Source: Flavobacteriales bacterium
GTDB taxonomy: Bacteria; Bacteroidota; Bacteroidia; Flavobacteriales_D; Sanyastnellaceae
Reading direction: 5' to 3'
NCBI GenBank assembly: GCA_018402085.1
Contig: JAGYJM010000001.1
Span: forward strand, 154,562-218,561
DNA: 64,000 nt
Position numbers and translations under genes: made by a program. How positions within the stretch are numbered: the stretch's first letter is position 1; each line of letters opens with the position of its first letter. The notes under the pieces are model-generated. The model saw nothing but the letters and a program-made list of their open reading frames with translations, had not been told where the DNA came from and made no database searches. This document shows positions 15,510 through 23,812 of this stretch, piece by piece.

Positions 15510-18010
15510 AAAGTGTAGCGCATTTGAAAGGTGAAATTAAGGGGCGCTTCGAATTTAGCCGGACGCAGCGCGTAGATTCTGTTGGTGACGTTTTTCACAA
15601 TCAGCGAATATCGGAAACGTTCAGAAGCTTCGTAAGCGACACGTGTTCCGAGAATGAAATCACCTCGTTGGTGTTCTTCAACGTACTCAAACAGACTGAC
15701 ACCGGCTTCCTGCGCGTTTTGAACACTCTGATCGATGGGCTGTGTGAGCAATGTAAGGTCTTCAGCGATATCAATGCTGCCTTCTAGCACGCCGAACATA
15801 ATGTAGTAAAGTGCGGGTATACGCTCCGGGAAGCTCACATACTGCGCGGTGAAACCAATAGAGAATTTCCGGTAATTGAACTCGATATCGCCGGTAGCGA
15901 GGTGTCGCGGACGAATCTGCAGGAGCATATTTGTTTGATCATCCGGCACGCGTTGGAACATATAGGTGAAGAAGTTATCGAAGAAAGTGCCCAGGTTTTG
16001 GTTGTCAGGATTTCCGGGCTGTATTTCGGGTTCAGTGACGATCTCTTCATTCTCGTCACTATTCAGGTTGGCCGGGAAATTATAGGTGTATCCCATTAAG
16101 GTTCGCACCTCTACCTCTCCTATCATGCCTTTACCGGCCAGGGTCACTTCATATCCGGCGATGCGCGCCGCTTCTACGTTGAACGGACGTAAGCCGGTAC
16201 CCAACGGATCCTGCAGTCCTTCTACAATCGGTTCAACACCGGGATATTGGTCGCCTGTGAATGGGTCAATGATCGAGTGCACCCCGAGGCGGTATTCGAT
16301 CATATTCTCGGTGAACTCCTGCCAGAAGAAGGCAAAATCGGCATAACCGGTCCAGTTGCCAATCCGAATACCCTGCTTCACCCCCACCTCAGCATTCCAT
16401 GAGCGCTCGGTGAGCAAATTGCGGTTCGGAAAGATGAACACTCCGTCAATCAGGTCACCTGTGACGCGTGTTTCTGCGATAGAGGGCACCCTGAACCCTT
16501 GTCCCCACGAGCCGCGCAGGTAAGTCGCCTTGCCTGAGCGGTAATTCAAACCAGACCTGAACACCGGGAAATCTGCATTGATACCGCCGTCTTGTCTGAC
16601 AGTTTCGTACCGCATACCTCCTACGAGTGAGAGGCGGTTGGTTTTCATTTCTGCCTGGGCGTATCCTGCATAACTGATGCTGCCTATCCAGCCGGCATTT
16701 TCGAAGAGGTTGCTCTGATTCACGGTGAATTCCAGTGGCATTCCGACCGTTGTTCTGATGACTACACGGTCGCGTTGCCACGAATACTGGTGCTGAGGGT
16801 GGAGGTTAAAGCCGTTTTCAGAGCTGTTGATGTCATCGCCAACTCCCTGTCGCCATTTATTGAAGTACTGTGATTGCACGTTCCAACGGTGGCCTTTGGG
16901 ACTATTGTACGTCAGAAATGGAGAAACCGCGGTGCGAAAGTAATTGTCTTCAGAGGTGAACGCTGATCGCCAGGCATCGTCGCCCATACCTTCGCTGATA
17001 ATAAAGCGGTCGCTGCTTTCCCACATCAGGTTCATACCGGTGCCGTAAACCAGGCCTTCCACCCTTGCAGAGCGCACACGTACCTTGCCGTTGGCGCGTA
17101 TCCGTGATTCATTGGCGCTCTCGAGGTAGCTGTTGATGTTGTCGATGTGGCCGCCACCGACAAAAGAGACATTTTTACCGAACTTCTGCTTGTGGTTGAT
17201 GAACATTCCGGAGAAGTTAGGCTGTTCGCCCTCCCACCAGATGAGGTTTTTGTTGGTTGGATCAGCGAATAAGCCGTAGTAGGTGGTCACAGAGGTTTCC
17301 GGAACGGTATCTGTAGGCCATGCCGTGCGGATATTGACCACTCCGTTCAGGGCTGACGATCCGTAAACTACTGAAGACGCGCCTTTGATAACCTCTATCT
17401 GCTCTACGTTTTCGAGAGGCGCAAACTTGAGGTCTGCTGACTGAAAAGCCCCGGTTTGCAGCGTATTGCCGTCAACCAGTACAGCCGTTCGAGAACCTAC
17501 TCCGTAGCTGTAAGAGCTCCCGCCGCGAATGCTGATTTGCTCATCAATGACCTGAACGCCGGGAGTTTTTGCTACCCCTTCGCCGAGGTCTCTGACATTG
17601 CTGTTCTCCAGCAGTTGCTCGTCGAGTACATTGACGGAAACCGTTTCTTCGGCAATGTTTTTCTCGAATTGGCTGGCGCTGATGACGACCTGGTCTATAC
17701 TGATGCCGTCTGCTTTGAGGCCTATGGTGAGCTCTTTACGCACAGCAGGTGCTATTTGCACCTCAACCGTATCGCGCTTATAGCCGACGAAAGAGACCAC
17801 GAAACGGTAGGTGCCTTTGGGTAGCTTCAGGGTGAATTCACCGTCAAAATTGCTTGCCGTACCACGTTTGAGATCCGGTTCAAACAGCGTGGCGCCGATC
17901 AGCGGCTGACCGGTGGTGGCGTCAAGTATCCTTCCGCTGAGAGTGCCGTCTTGTGCAGTGACTGCCAGTGCGAAAAGAAAGAACACTGACAGCGTAATAA
18001 GCCGTTTCAT
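15506..18010 (-). CDS. TonB-dependent outer-membrane receptor with carboxypeptidase-regulatory-like N-terminus
   Basis: 834 aa. Signal peptide to VTAQ; then a CarboxypepD_reg-like domain (about 22-105, GTLSGRILDATTGQPLIGATL), a plug (about 115-230, with IDQVVISASQFEKN and the IEVIKGASSVVYGSSALNGVVNI signature) and a 22-strand barrel ending in LNFTFQMRYTF with a terminal aromatic. Imports a large or scarce ligand using TonB energy. It is sandwiched by 4-bp overlaps between a PhnZ-like oxygenase and a PhoD-like phosphatase, so a phosphonate, phosphoester or metal ligand is the best guess. No SusD partner is present. Confidence 0.93.
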   Translation of the reverse strand: MKRLITLSVFFLFALAVTAQDGTLSGRILDATTGQPLIGATLFEPDLKRGTASNFDGEFTLKLPKGTYRFVVSFVGYKRDTVEVQIAPAVRKELTIGLKADGISIDQVVISASQFEKNIAEETVSVNVLDEQLLENSNVRDLGEGVAKTPGVQVIDEQISIRGGSSYSYGVGSRTAVLVDGNTLQTGAFQSADLKFAPLENVEQIEVIKGASSVVYGSSALNGVVNIRTAWPTDTVPETSVTTYYGLFADPTNKNLIWWEGEQPNFSGMFINHKQKFGKNVSFVGGGHIDNINSYLESANESRIRANGKVRVRSARVEGLVYGTGMNLMWESSDRFIISEGMGDDAWRSAFTSEDNYFRTAVSPFLTYNSPKGHRWNVQSQYFNKWRQGVGDDINSSENGFNLHPQHQYSWQRDRVVIRTTVGMPLEFTVNQSNLFENAGWIGSISYAGYAQAEMKTNRLSLVGGMRYETVRQDGGINADFPVFRSGLNYRSGKATYLRGSWGQGFRVPSIAETRVTGDLIDGVFIFPNRNLLTERSWNAEVGVKQGIRIGNWTGYADFAFFWQEFTENMIEYRLGVHSIIDPFTGDQYPGVEPIVEGLQDPLGTGLRPFNVEAARIAGYEVTLAGKGMIGEVEVRTLMGYTYNFPANLNSDENEEIVTEPEIQPGNPDNQNLGTFFDNFFTYMFQRVPDDQTNMLLQIRPRHLATGDIEFNYRKFSIGFTAQYVSFPERIPALYYIMFGVLEGSIDIAEDLTLLTQPIDQSVQNAQEAGVSLFEYVEEHQRGDFILGTRVAYEASERFRYSLIVKNVTNRIYALRPAKFEAPLNFTFQMRYTF

Positions 18011-18555
18011 GCGATGTGGTCGAAATAATTGAGAAAGTGGGATATTTCGGGAGTCTCCATATAAGGATCTTTAGCGGTGTCATCAATGACCCGCAAGGCA
18101 ATGGCCTCGCGATGGTGAGGGTTTTGCTCGAATTGTAAGAGTTCCGATTCGTTCATAACGCCCCCCTGATCAAGGAAGCTTTTGTACGAAGTGGGGGAGA
18201 GTACGTTCAGGTAATTACGGTCAGTTGTGCAGAGGTAGCGTTTTGCTGATACATGCAAGCGCACCGGCTCAGCGATTTGATCACCGAGATTTTTCTTAAG
18301 CCACTGGTAAGCGCGCTCTTCATGTTGGTCGTGCAGGTTTTCTTCGGTGCTTTCAGGCAGCTTCACCGCTGCATCCATGATGTGGCCAATGTCATGAAGC
18401 AGGCAGGCCACAATGAGTGGGGAGGTGTATCCCCGTTGTTCTGCGAGTGTGGCACTCTGAAGAGCATGCTGCAGTTGGGTGACCTGCTCATCGGCATATT
18501 GCAGCGAGCCCTTAGCGTCAAAGATATGCAGGATCTGGTGCTTAAATTCAGTCAT
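18007..18555 (-). CDS. HD-domain mixed-valent di-iron oxygenase, PhnZ-like
   Basis: 182 aa, cytosolic. Resembles PhnZ, which cleaves the C-P bond of 2-amino-1-hydroxyethylphosphonate to glycine and phosphate, and the related TmpB. All key positions known to me from PhnZ have counterparts: Tyr20 and Glu23 (lid), His30, His54-Asp55 and His58 (LLHDIGH), His78, His101 and Lys105 (LHVSAKRYL), Asp158. The VLSPTSYKSFLDQGG segment is also family-typical. PhnZ normally follows the 2-oxoglutarate enzyme PhnY, which is absent from the window, so the hydroxylated substrate is either imported or made elsewhere. First gene of the operon; its stop overlaps the TonB receptor start. Confidence 0.85.
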   Translation of the reverse strand: MTEFKHQILHIFDAKGSLQYADEQVTQLQHALQSATLAEQRGYTSPLIVACLLHDIGHIMDAAVKLPESTEENLHDQHEERAYQWLKKNLGDQIAEPVRLHVSAKRYLCTTDRNYLNVLSPTSYKSFLDQGGVMNESELLQFEQNPHHREAIALRVIDDTAKDPYMETPEISHFLNYFDHIA

Positions 18556-18570
18556 AGGTGAAGGTTGTGG

Positions 18571-20253
18571 TTAGTCATGGAAGAACAACATGCTGTTGCG
18601 TACAGGTCTTCGGTTGTCGAGGTTGTAGAGGTTCAGGTGCAGGGTTTCTCCGGCGTAATCTTCGAAATACTCGATGGTAACGGGGTGCATTCCTTCACGA
18701 AGTCCGATCTCAATCTCAACAGTGCGTGCACTGTGCGAATCGTCGTTATCAAGCACGAGGTCTTCACCGAGGTACAAACGTGCGCCGTCATCTGAGGTGA
18801 TTGAAAGTAGGTAGGTTGCGGTCTCTTTGATGCGCAGGTATCCGTTGAAACGAATGGCATAGTGATCTTCGCGTTTGCGAATATCCAGCACATCAAGGTC
18901 GGTGCTGACACCTTCACCGAGCACCTCTTCGTCTTCAAAATCAGGCAGTTTCTTGAACTTACCCTCCACATATTGGTAGGTTAAGCCATTGCGGAGTTCA
19001 CCGGTCTCGATCGCATCCCGCGCTTCTGCGCGGTTTAACGAATGCTCAAACACCCGACTTCGGGGAGTACCTTCTGAGGTGAAGAGCTGCGCTTTGATCA
19101 CGGAAGGTTCAGCCGTGTAAAACGCCAGCGGACGCGCAGGTAGGTTCGCGGATGGCGCATTTCCATCAAGGGTGTAGCGCAGTTGAAGGTCAGGGTAGCG
19201 ATGGTTGAGGCGCACCATCGCTCGATCGGTAATCAAGGTCTGACGTGGCATTTCAATGGTGGTCTCGAGTTCACTGAAATTCACTCGGTACTGCACTTCG
19301 AGGGCATCCGTTTCTGCGTTACGTATGGTGTAGAGTATATGTGCGGCTTGCTCATCGCTGTCTTCAAACTGCACATCAATGCTGGCATAGCTGTGTTTTG
19401 AACGGCAAACGTCACTCACGCGATAGGATGAAAACTCAGGTGACTCGATTTGATTCAGTCCGGCAAACTGCAGCTCAACCGCATCAAAGTCGAGGGCGCC
19501 GGGCATGCGCAGCACCTCGCCATAATGCTGGTCACCGGTCAGGAAAAGGGTATGCTCTGCGCCCGTACTGCGAATGAGATCGAACAACCGTTCACGCTCG
19601 GTAGGATATTGCGCCCAGGTTTCAGAGCCGCGATCGGCCTCGAGCAGAACCTGAGATCCTGAAACGATAAAGCGGAGCTCAGCGGGTTTGCGCAGCTCTT
19701 CTTCAAGCCACTGCCATTGCGCTTCCCCCAGCATGTCACCATAGGTGAAAGGGTCATCGCGATGGTAACGCACATCAAGTAACAGAAACTGAACCGTGTG
19801 TCCTTCATGCTCAAGGTACTCGGCGTGGTACACTCCCTCGCGGTCAGCCAGCGCCTCCTCGAGCTCCCAGAACTCAGCGAAAATCGCCTTACTTTCAGCC
19901 TTTCTTATATACGCTTTCCCGGCGTTATTCTGTCCGTAGTCATGATCATCCCACGTGGCAAAATGCCGCCCTTTGCGACGTACTTTATCATAGTACGGCT
20001 GCGCTGCGAGCTCTGCGTAATCTTGGCGAATCTCTTCAGGGTCATCGGTGTCTGAGTACACATTGTCGCCCAGCCACACGTACACATCGGCATCCATTTC
20101 TGCATATTTTTCAAAAGCCGGAACGGGCTCTTCATGCCTGATACAGCCCAGCATACCGATGGTCAGGGTTTCGTCTTGTGCAACTCCAAAGGTTGCCGAA
20201 AGTAGTGCAATAAGCACCATGCTAAATGGCGCCAGGGGAGTGGCTAAGGACAT
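18571..20253 (-). CDS. PhoD-like metallophosphatase with C-terminal hexosaminidase-type and PA14 domains
   Basis: 560 aa from the ATG at 20253, where a normal signal peptide (to FGVAQ) begins; an upstream in-frame ATG (20310) would add a hydrophilic leader. Phosphatase core, residues about 25-310: GCIRHEEPVP, WLGDNVYSDT, TWDDHDYGQNNAG, VSGSQVLLE, LTGDQHYGEVLR. A short chitobiase/hexosaminidase C-terminal-like beta domain (about 330-400) and a PA14 domain (about 430-550, YLLSITSDDGARLYLG) follow and suggest carbohydrate or surface binding. The residues NRAEARDAIE between them are encoded by a palindromic element. Ends 16 bp before the PhnZ-like gene, on the same strand. Confidence 0.88.
   Translation of the reverse strand: MSLATPLAPFSMVLIALLSATFGVAQDETLTIGMLGCIRHEEPVPAFEKYAEMDADVYVWLGDNVYSDTDDPEEIRQDYAELAAQPYYDKVRRKGRHFATWDDHDYGQNNAGKAYIRKAESKAIFAEFWELEEALADREGVYHAEYLEHEGHTVQFLLLDVRYHRDDPFTYGDMLGEAQWQWLEEELRKPAELRFIVSGSQVLLEADRGSETWAQYPTERERLFDLIRSTGAEHTLFLTGDQHYGEVLRMPGALDFDAVELQFAGLNQIESPEFSSYRVSDVCRSKHSYASIDVQFEDSDEQAAHILYTIRNAETDALEVQYRVNFSELETTIEMPRQTLITDRAMVRLNHRYPDLQLRYTLDGNAPSANLPARPLAFYTAEPSVIKAQLFTSEGTPRSRVFEHSLNRAEARDAIETGELRNGLTYQYVEGKFKKLPDFEDEEVLGEGVSTDLDVLDIRKREDHYAIRFNGYLRIKETATYLLSITSDDGARLYLGEDLVLDNDDSHSARTVEIEIGLREGMHPVTIEYFEDYAGETLHLNLYNLDNRRPVRNSMLFFHD
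19013..19033 (-). repeat. Palindromic GATG element inside a coding region (encodes RAEARDA)
   Basis: Sense strand: stem CCGCGC / GCGCGG, loop AGAA, then GATGC. Sits in the linker between the hexosaminidase-like and PA14 domains of the PhoD-like protein, in the same orientation and frame as the other coding copies. Confidence 0.85.
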
Positions 20254-20273
20254 TTGATTGTAGTTGTGGTCAA

Positions 20274-20281
20274 CGAAAGTA
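20274..20281 (-). promoter_or_regulatory. -7 promoter box for the PhoD-PA14 gene
   Basis: The minus strand reads TACTTTCG, 20 nt before the ATG at 20253. It supports that start over the one at 20310, which would be upstream of the promoter. Confidence 0.5.
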
Positions 20282-20390
20282 CGGACTTCAGTCGCTAAAA
20301 AAGTTAACAAATAGTTACCTCATGCGGGTTCACTTGCAGGTGAAGACTGAAGCGATGTTAATTCGTCTTATCTAACTTCAAATTTAAAGT

Positions 20391-21365
20391 ATGCGTCTGC
20401 TCTTCGTTTTACTGTTTACTGCTCTTTTTTTCTGCGCAAAAGCGCAGGATGCGAACGCGACCCTTATCAATATTGTAGGGTGTCACAATCAGCACGATCC
20501 TGCTCCTTCGCTGGTTTACATGGCTGATTCGATCAAACCGGATTTCACGCTTTGGGTAGGAGACAACGTGTACGCCGATACCCGCGATGATGCCTCACAC
20601 ATCGATAGGCAGCTTCGGGTGCTGGAGCAAAAGCCCGGGTTCGCTGACCTGCGGGAGCGATCAACGTTTTATGTGACGTGGGATGATCATGACTACGGAC
20701 TGAACAATGCGGGCAAAGAGTATGCCCTGAAAGAGGAGAGTAAGCAGATTCACCGTCGTTTCTGGCAACTCGAAGATGAAATCCCGGAAGAACGGAATGG
20801 GGTGTATTACAGCAATGTAGAGGTGCTACCCAATGGCAAGCGCCTTCAGTTCATCATGCTGGATATTCGCTATAACCGCGACAAACCCGGCCGCAACGGA
20901 GACCCGCTCGGTGAAGAGCAATGGACGTGGCTCGAAGAACAGCTCAAGAAGCCTGCCGACCTTCGCTTTGTGGTTTCGGGCTTCCAGATTCTCCTGAACA
21001 AGCCCACCCGCTGGGAGGCGTGGATCAAGTTTGGCGGACAGCGCAAGCGTTTGTTTGACCTTATTGAGCGTACTTCAGCAAAAGGAGTTGTTTTCGTGAC
21101 CGGCGACCAGCACTATGTTGAGGTGCTTCGCCGCAAAGGTGATCTGGGCTACGATGCTTACGAGATCATGGCTGCAGGTATCAACAAAAATGAGCGTCCC
21201 GGAAAAGCGCGTTGCCGTGTGGCGGGTCCAGACATCACGGTGCACAGTGCGCCGCTCATGGCTATTGAATGGGCAGACCGCCGCATTGTTTTCACCAATA
21301 CCGACGTCGAAACAGGCGAAGAAACCCTGCGCTATGAGATTCCTTTTGGCCGTATTGGCCTGTAA
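20391..21365 (+). CDS. PhoD-like metallophosphatase, single-domain paralogue
   Basis: 324 aa. Signal peptide to about residue 19 (CAKAQ-DANA). Same core as the divergent neighbour: VGCHNQHDPAP, WVGDNVYADT, TWDDHDYGLNNAGK, VSGFQILLN, VTGDQHYVEVLR, but without the accessory domains. Close similarity and divergent arrangement point to an inverted duplication. Periplasmic phosphoesterase; substrate unknown. The signal-peptidase site itself is encoded by a palindromic element. Confidence 0.9.
   Translation: MRLLFVLLFTALFFCAKAQDANATLINIVGCHNQHDPAPSLVYMADSIKPDFTLWVGDNVYADTRDDASHIDRQLRVLEQKPGFADLRERSTFYVTWDDHDYGLNNAGKEYALKEESKQIHRRFWQLEDEIPEERNGVYYSNVEVLPNGKRLQFIMLDIRYNRDKPGRNGDPLGEEQWTWLEEQLKKPADLRFVVSGFQILLNKPTRWEAWIKFGGQRKRLFDLIERTSAKGVVFVTGDQHYVEVLRRKGDLGYDAYEIMAAGINKNERPGKARCRVAGPDITVHSAPLMAIEWADRRIVFTNTDVETGEETLRYEIPFGRIGL
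20432..20453 (+). repeat. Palindromic GATG element inside a coding region (encodes CAKAQDA)
   Basis: Stem CTGCGC / GCGCAG, loop AAAA, then GATGCG. It covers the end of the signal peptide and the first mature residues of the PhoD-like protein, so the element supplies the AxA/AQ cleavage site. Confidence 0.8.
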
Positions 21366-21375
21366 AAGAATGGCG

Positions 21376-21383
21376 TATCTTTA
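21376..21383 (+). promoter_or_regulatory. -7 promoter box placed 4 nt before a start codon
   Basis: TATCTTTA, then AGGT and the ATG at 21388. The spacing suggests a leaderless transcript, although AGG could also act as a minimal ribosome site if transcription starts further upstream. Confidence 0.5.
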
Positions 21384-21387
21384 AGGT

Positions 21388-22059
21388 ATGCTTCGCCACC
21401 TGAGTCTATGCCTGGTATTCATGTTCGCTGCGACAAGCTTCGCATCAGCACAACCTGCCGAGTTCGGTGTGCAGGCGGGCTCCGGGTGGAACATTTTACG
21501 CAACCGAGGGGGCGCATTCTTTCATGAACCCTTGGTGATGACCGGCATTGGTTTTGGCAGCCTGGGAGCTTATGCGAGAATTCCGCTTAAAGACTCTTTT
21601 GTCTTGCGTTCTGAACTTCACTTGAACTACCGCTCTATCGCGGGTCTGCTGGTGCTGAGTGTGGATGAAGAAGAAGAGGAGGTGCAGCTCGGACTCGAGA
21701 AAAGCGGGGTGAAAGACCTGTTCATCGAATTGCCCCTGCTCGTAGAGTATCGGATCAACAAAGAGATTAGCACCATTGCCGGAATTTCGCTGAATGGCCT
21801 GCTGTATTCAGAGAAGGAACAGCTACCGACCGACAGTCTCACGTCGGTGGCGCCCGTGCTCACCGGAGCTGTAGCCCTGGAGAACCGCAACCGTCTTGAG
21901 TTGGCTTACATCATTGGCGGACAGTTCACATTCTCGGAGCACTGGGGCATGGGCTTTCGCTTTATGCGCTCGCTGACCAATTTCTACCGGGCCGCATCGT
22001 ACCGCAGCTTTTCGTTGCGCTATGCCACGTGGTCATTGAATGGCACTTATCGGTTCTGA
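21388..22059 (+). CDS. Outer-membrane beta-barrel protein (OMP_b-brl type), first of three tandem
   Basis: 223 aa. Signal peptide to ASAQ. Mature part has the pattern FGVQAGSGWN, a central FIELPLLVEYRI strand and a final YATWSLNGTYRF strand with terminal Phe, as in PorT-like barrels of Bacteroidota. No enzymatic feature. Shares strand layout with the next two genes. Starts 22 bp after the PhoD-like gene but has its own promoter box. Confidence 0.8.
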   Translation: MLRHLSLCLVFMFAATSFASAQPAEFGVQAGSGWNILRNRGGAFFHEPLVMTGIGFGSLGAYARIPLKDSFVLRSELHLNYRSIAGLLVLSVDEEEEEVQLGLEKSGVKDLFIELPLLVEYRINKEISTIAGISLNGLLYSEKEQLPTDSLTSVAPVLTGAVALENRNRLELAYIIGGQFTFSEHWGMGFRFMRSLTNFYRAASYRSFSLRYATWSLNGTYRF

Positions 22060-22174
22060 CATTCCGATTACTCTTTCAAATCTACCTGCGGCTCATTCTG
22101 AGCGCGTAGTACTGCGACTCATCTGCAACTTGCCCGCAGAATTAACCCTTTCAAGTTTTCTAAAGCGATTGAAT

Positions 22175-22873
22175 ATGATGAGGAATGTAGCTTTAACAGG
22201 TATCCTGACGCTTTTTTTAAGTGTGACGGCATCAGCACAGCTGACTTACGGGCCTATGCTCGGTCTGGGGGCGAATGTCATTTCGGTAAACGCGAATCCC
22301 GAGCCCGCAGGGTTTGACGCAGAAAATTCTTCGGGTTTCGGATTCTTTGTGGGCGGTTTCGCCGCCTATGACCTGGGTGACGGCCTCTTTGCCCGACCTG
22401 AGTTGCACCTGGCCATCCGCCGCTTTTCAGATAAAGAGGACATTACGGAAACAGACACCGATTTCTTTGGGAATACCGTTCAGACGCGGATCGAAAGCGA
22501 CTTTACTTCACGGGATACCTTTCTTGAGATACCATTGTTGATGGGGTACGAGTTTTCTGAGGGTTTGTCGGTGCTGGCAGGACCGTCGGTAGGGCTTTTG
22601 CTTGGCAGCCGGATGAAAGGCGAGCAAACGATCACGATCGATGGAGATTCATATACCGACAGCATTGACGACAGCGGAACCACAGGCCGGAGAGGAGCTG
22701 AACTCGGTCTTGCGCTCGGCCTGCACTACGAGCTGCCGATGGGCTTGAGTGTAGGAGTACGCTATACCCGTGCGTTGACTAATATCCTTGAAAACAATGA
22801 ATTTGGTGGTATCAAAACTCGTCAGAACTACAACCTGATCAGGGTAAATTTCTCTTACCTGCTCGATCTCTGA
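22175..22873 (+). CDS. Outer-membrane beta-barrel protein, second of three tandem
   Basis: 232 aa from ATG 22175 (or 22178), where the signal peptide MMRNVALTGIL...ASAQ starts; the frame opens 45 codons earlier but that part reads as non-coding. Mature strands: YGPMLGLGANV, FLEIPLLMGYEF, LSVLAGPSVGLLLG, VGVRYTRALTNI, LIRVNFSYLLDL. Same OMP_b-brl architecture as its neighbours. Followed by a terminator. Confidence 0.85.
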   Translation: MMRNVALTGILTLFLSVTASAQLTYGPMLGLGANVISVNANPEPAGFDAENSSGFGFFVGGFAAYDLGDGLFARPELHLAIRRFSDKEDITETDTDFFGNTVQTRIESDFTSRDTFLEIPLLMGYEFSEGLSVLAGPSVGLLLGSRMKGEQTITIDGDSYTDSIDDSGTTGRRGAELGLALGLHYELPMGLSVGVRYTRALTNILENNEFGGIKTRQNYNLIRVNFSYLLDL

Positions 22874-22895
22874 GAACAGTACGGATCGAATTGAG

Positions 22896-22926
22896 AGAGG
22901 CCGTCTGTTCTGCAGGCGGCCTCTTT
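22896..22926 (+). terminator. Intrinsic terminator after the second barrel gene
   Basis: 8-bp GC-rich stem AGAGGCCG / CGGCCTCT with a 13-nt loop and TTTA tail, 22 nt after the stop codon. Confidence 0.8.
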
Positions 22927-23032
22927 ACATTCAAGGGGGTGAAACGGTATTGAATAACTGACTAATGTCAGACTGGTGAATTAACGTCTTTAAATGTTGC
23001 ATCTTACGGATGCAGAAATAGAATGAATTGTT

Positions 23033-23740
23033 TTGATACGCCTGTTCCTCCTCTCTGTGTTCTTCTTGATGGTGAATTCTCTGTTTGCGCAGTCAGTTTC
23101 TTTTGGGGTTGTAGCGGGTGGAGGATGGAATGAGCACCACAGGGAGTCACGCTATGACCGGCTAAGCCCTCAGGGAGTGAATTATTTTGTGGGCCTTAAC
23201 GTTCATGCTCAACCCAAAGACCGTTTCTCTGTTCGTTTGGGTATGCGACTCTCAAATCGTTATGTTTTCGATAATGACAGGTTTCTGTACCGAAGAGCTT
23301 TGTATACCTCGGGTGCGGCATATGTTACTGAATTTGAAGTCCAGAACAACATGACAATCAGAGATAGCTTCTTTGAAGTGCCTCTCAGTGGTATGGTTCG
23401 CGTTTTTAAAGGGCTTCACGTTTTCTGTGGGTTTCAGCTTTCTATAGTGATGACGTCAAATGTCACCGGAAATTACACCAGGTATTTCCCGGATGGTGCT
23501 ATTGTCGAATCACCTGCAGATGGTTGGTTTTCAGAGCCTGGTGTAGATGAGTTTGCTGTTATCGGAGGCTTGAATTATGCGTTTCCGTCGGGCATTGGCG
23601 TTGACTTGAAGTACTATTCGGCTACCTCCTACAGGTACGATAGCGAACTACCAACGAACCCTGCCTATGACTACAGTGAATTTTCGAGAATGATTCAGCT
23701 GGCGATTTCGTACCGGTTGAAAAAGAACGGTAAGCAGTAA
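23033..23740 (+). CDS. Outer-membrane beta-barrel protein, third of three tandem
   Basis: 235 aa. Apparent TTG start at 23033: the signal peptide IRLFLLSVFFLMVNSLFAQ follows at once, and no in-frame ATG or GTG precedes it after the last stop. Mature strands FGVVAGGGWNEH, SFFEVPLSGMVRV, FCGFQLSIVMTS and IQLAISYRLKKN match the family of the two preceding genes. Base composition looks more AT-rich than its neighbours. Function unknown. Confidence 0.75.
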   Translation: MIRLFLLSVFFLMVNSLFAQSVSFGVVAGGGWNEHHRESRYDRLSPQGVNYFVGLNVHAQPKDRFSVRLGMRLSNRYVFDNDRFLYRRALYTSGAAYVTEFEVQNNMTIRDSFFEVPLSGMVRVFKGLHVFCGFQLSIVMTSNVTGNYTRYFPDGAIVESPADGWFSEPGVDEFAVIGGLNYAFPSGIGVDLKYYSATSYRYDSELPTNPAYDYSEFSRMIQLAISYRLKKNGKQ

Positions 23741-23800
23741 TTTGCTGAATAGCGCCGATGTGTCGATCAGGCATTGCGAACCGCACATGGTCATTCCTCG

Positions 23801-23808
23801 TACCTTTG
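23801..23808 (+). promoter_or_regulatory. -7 promoter box placed 4 nt before the DUF4286 ATG
   Basis: TACCTTTG, exact consensus, then TAGC and the ATG at 23813: the leaderless layout again. Confidence 0.65.
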
Positions 23809-23812
23809 TAGC

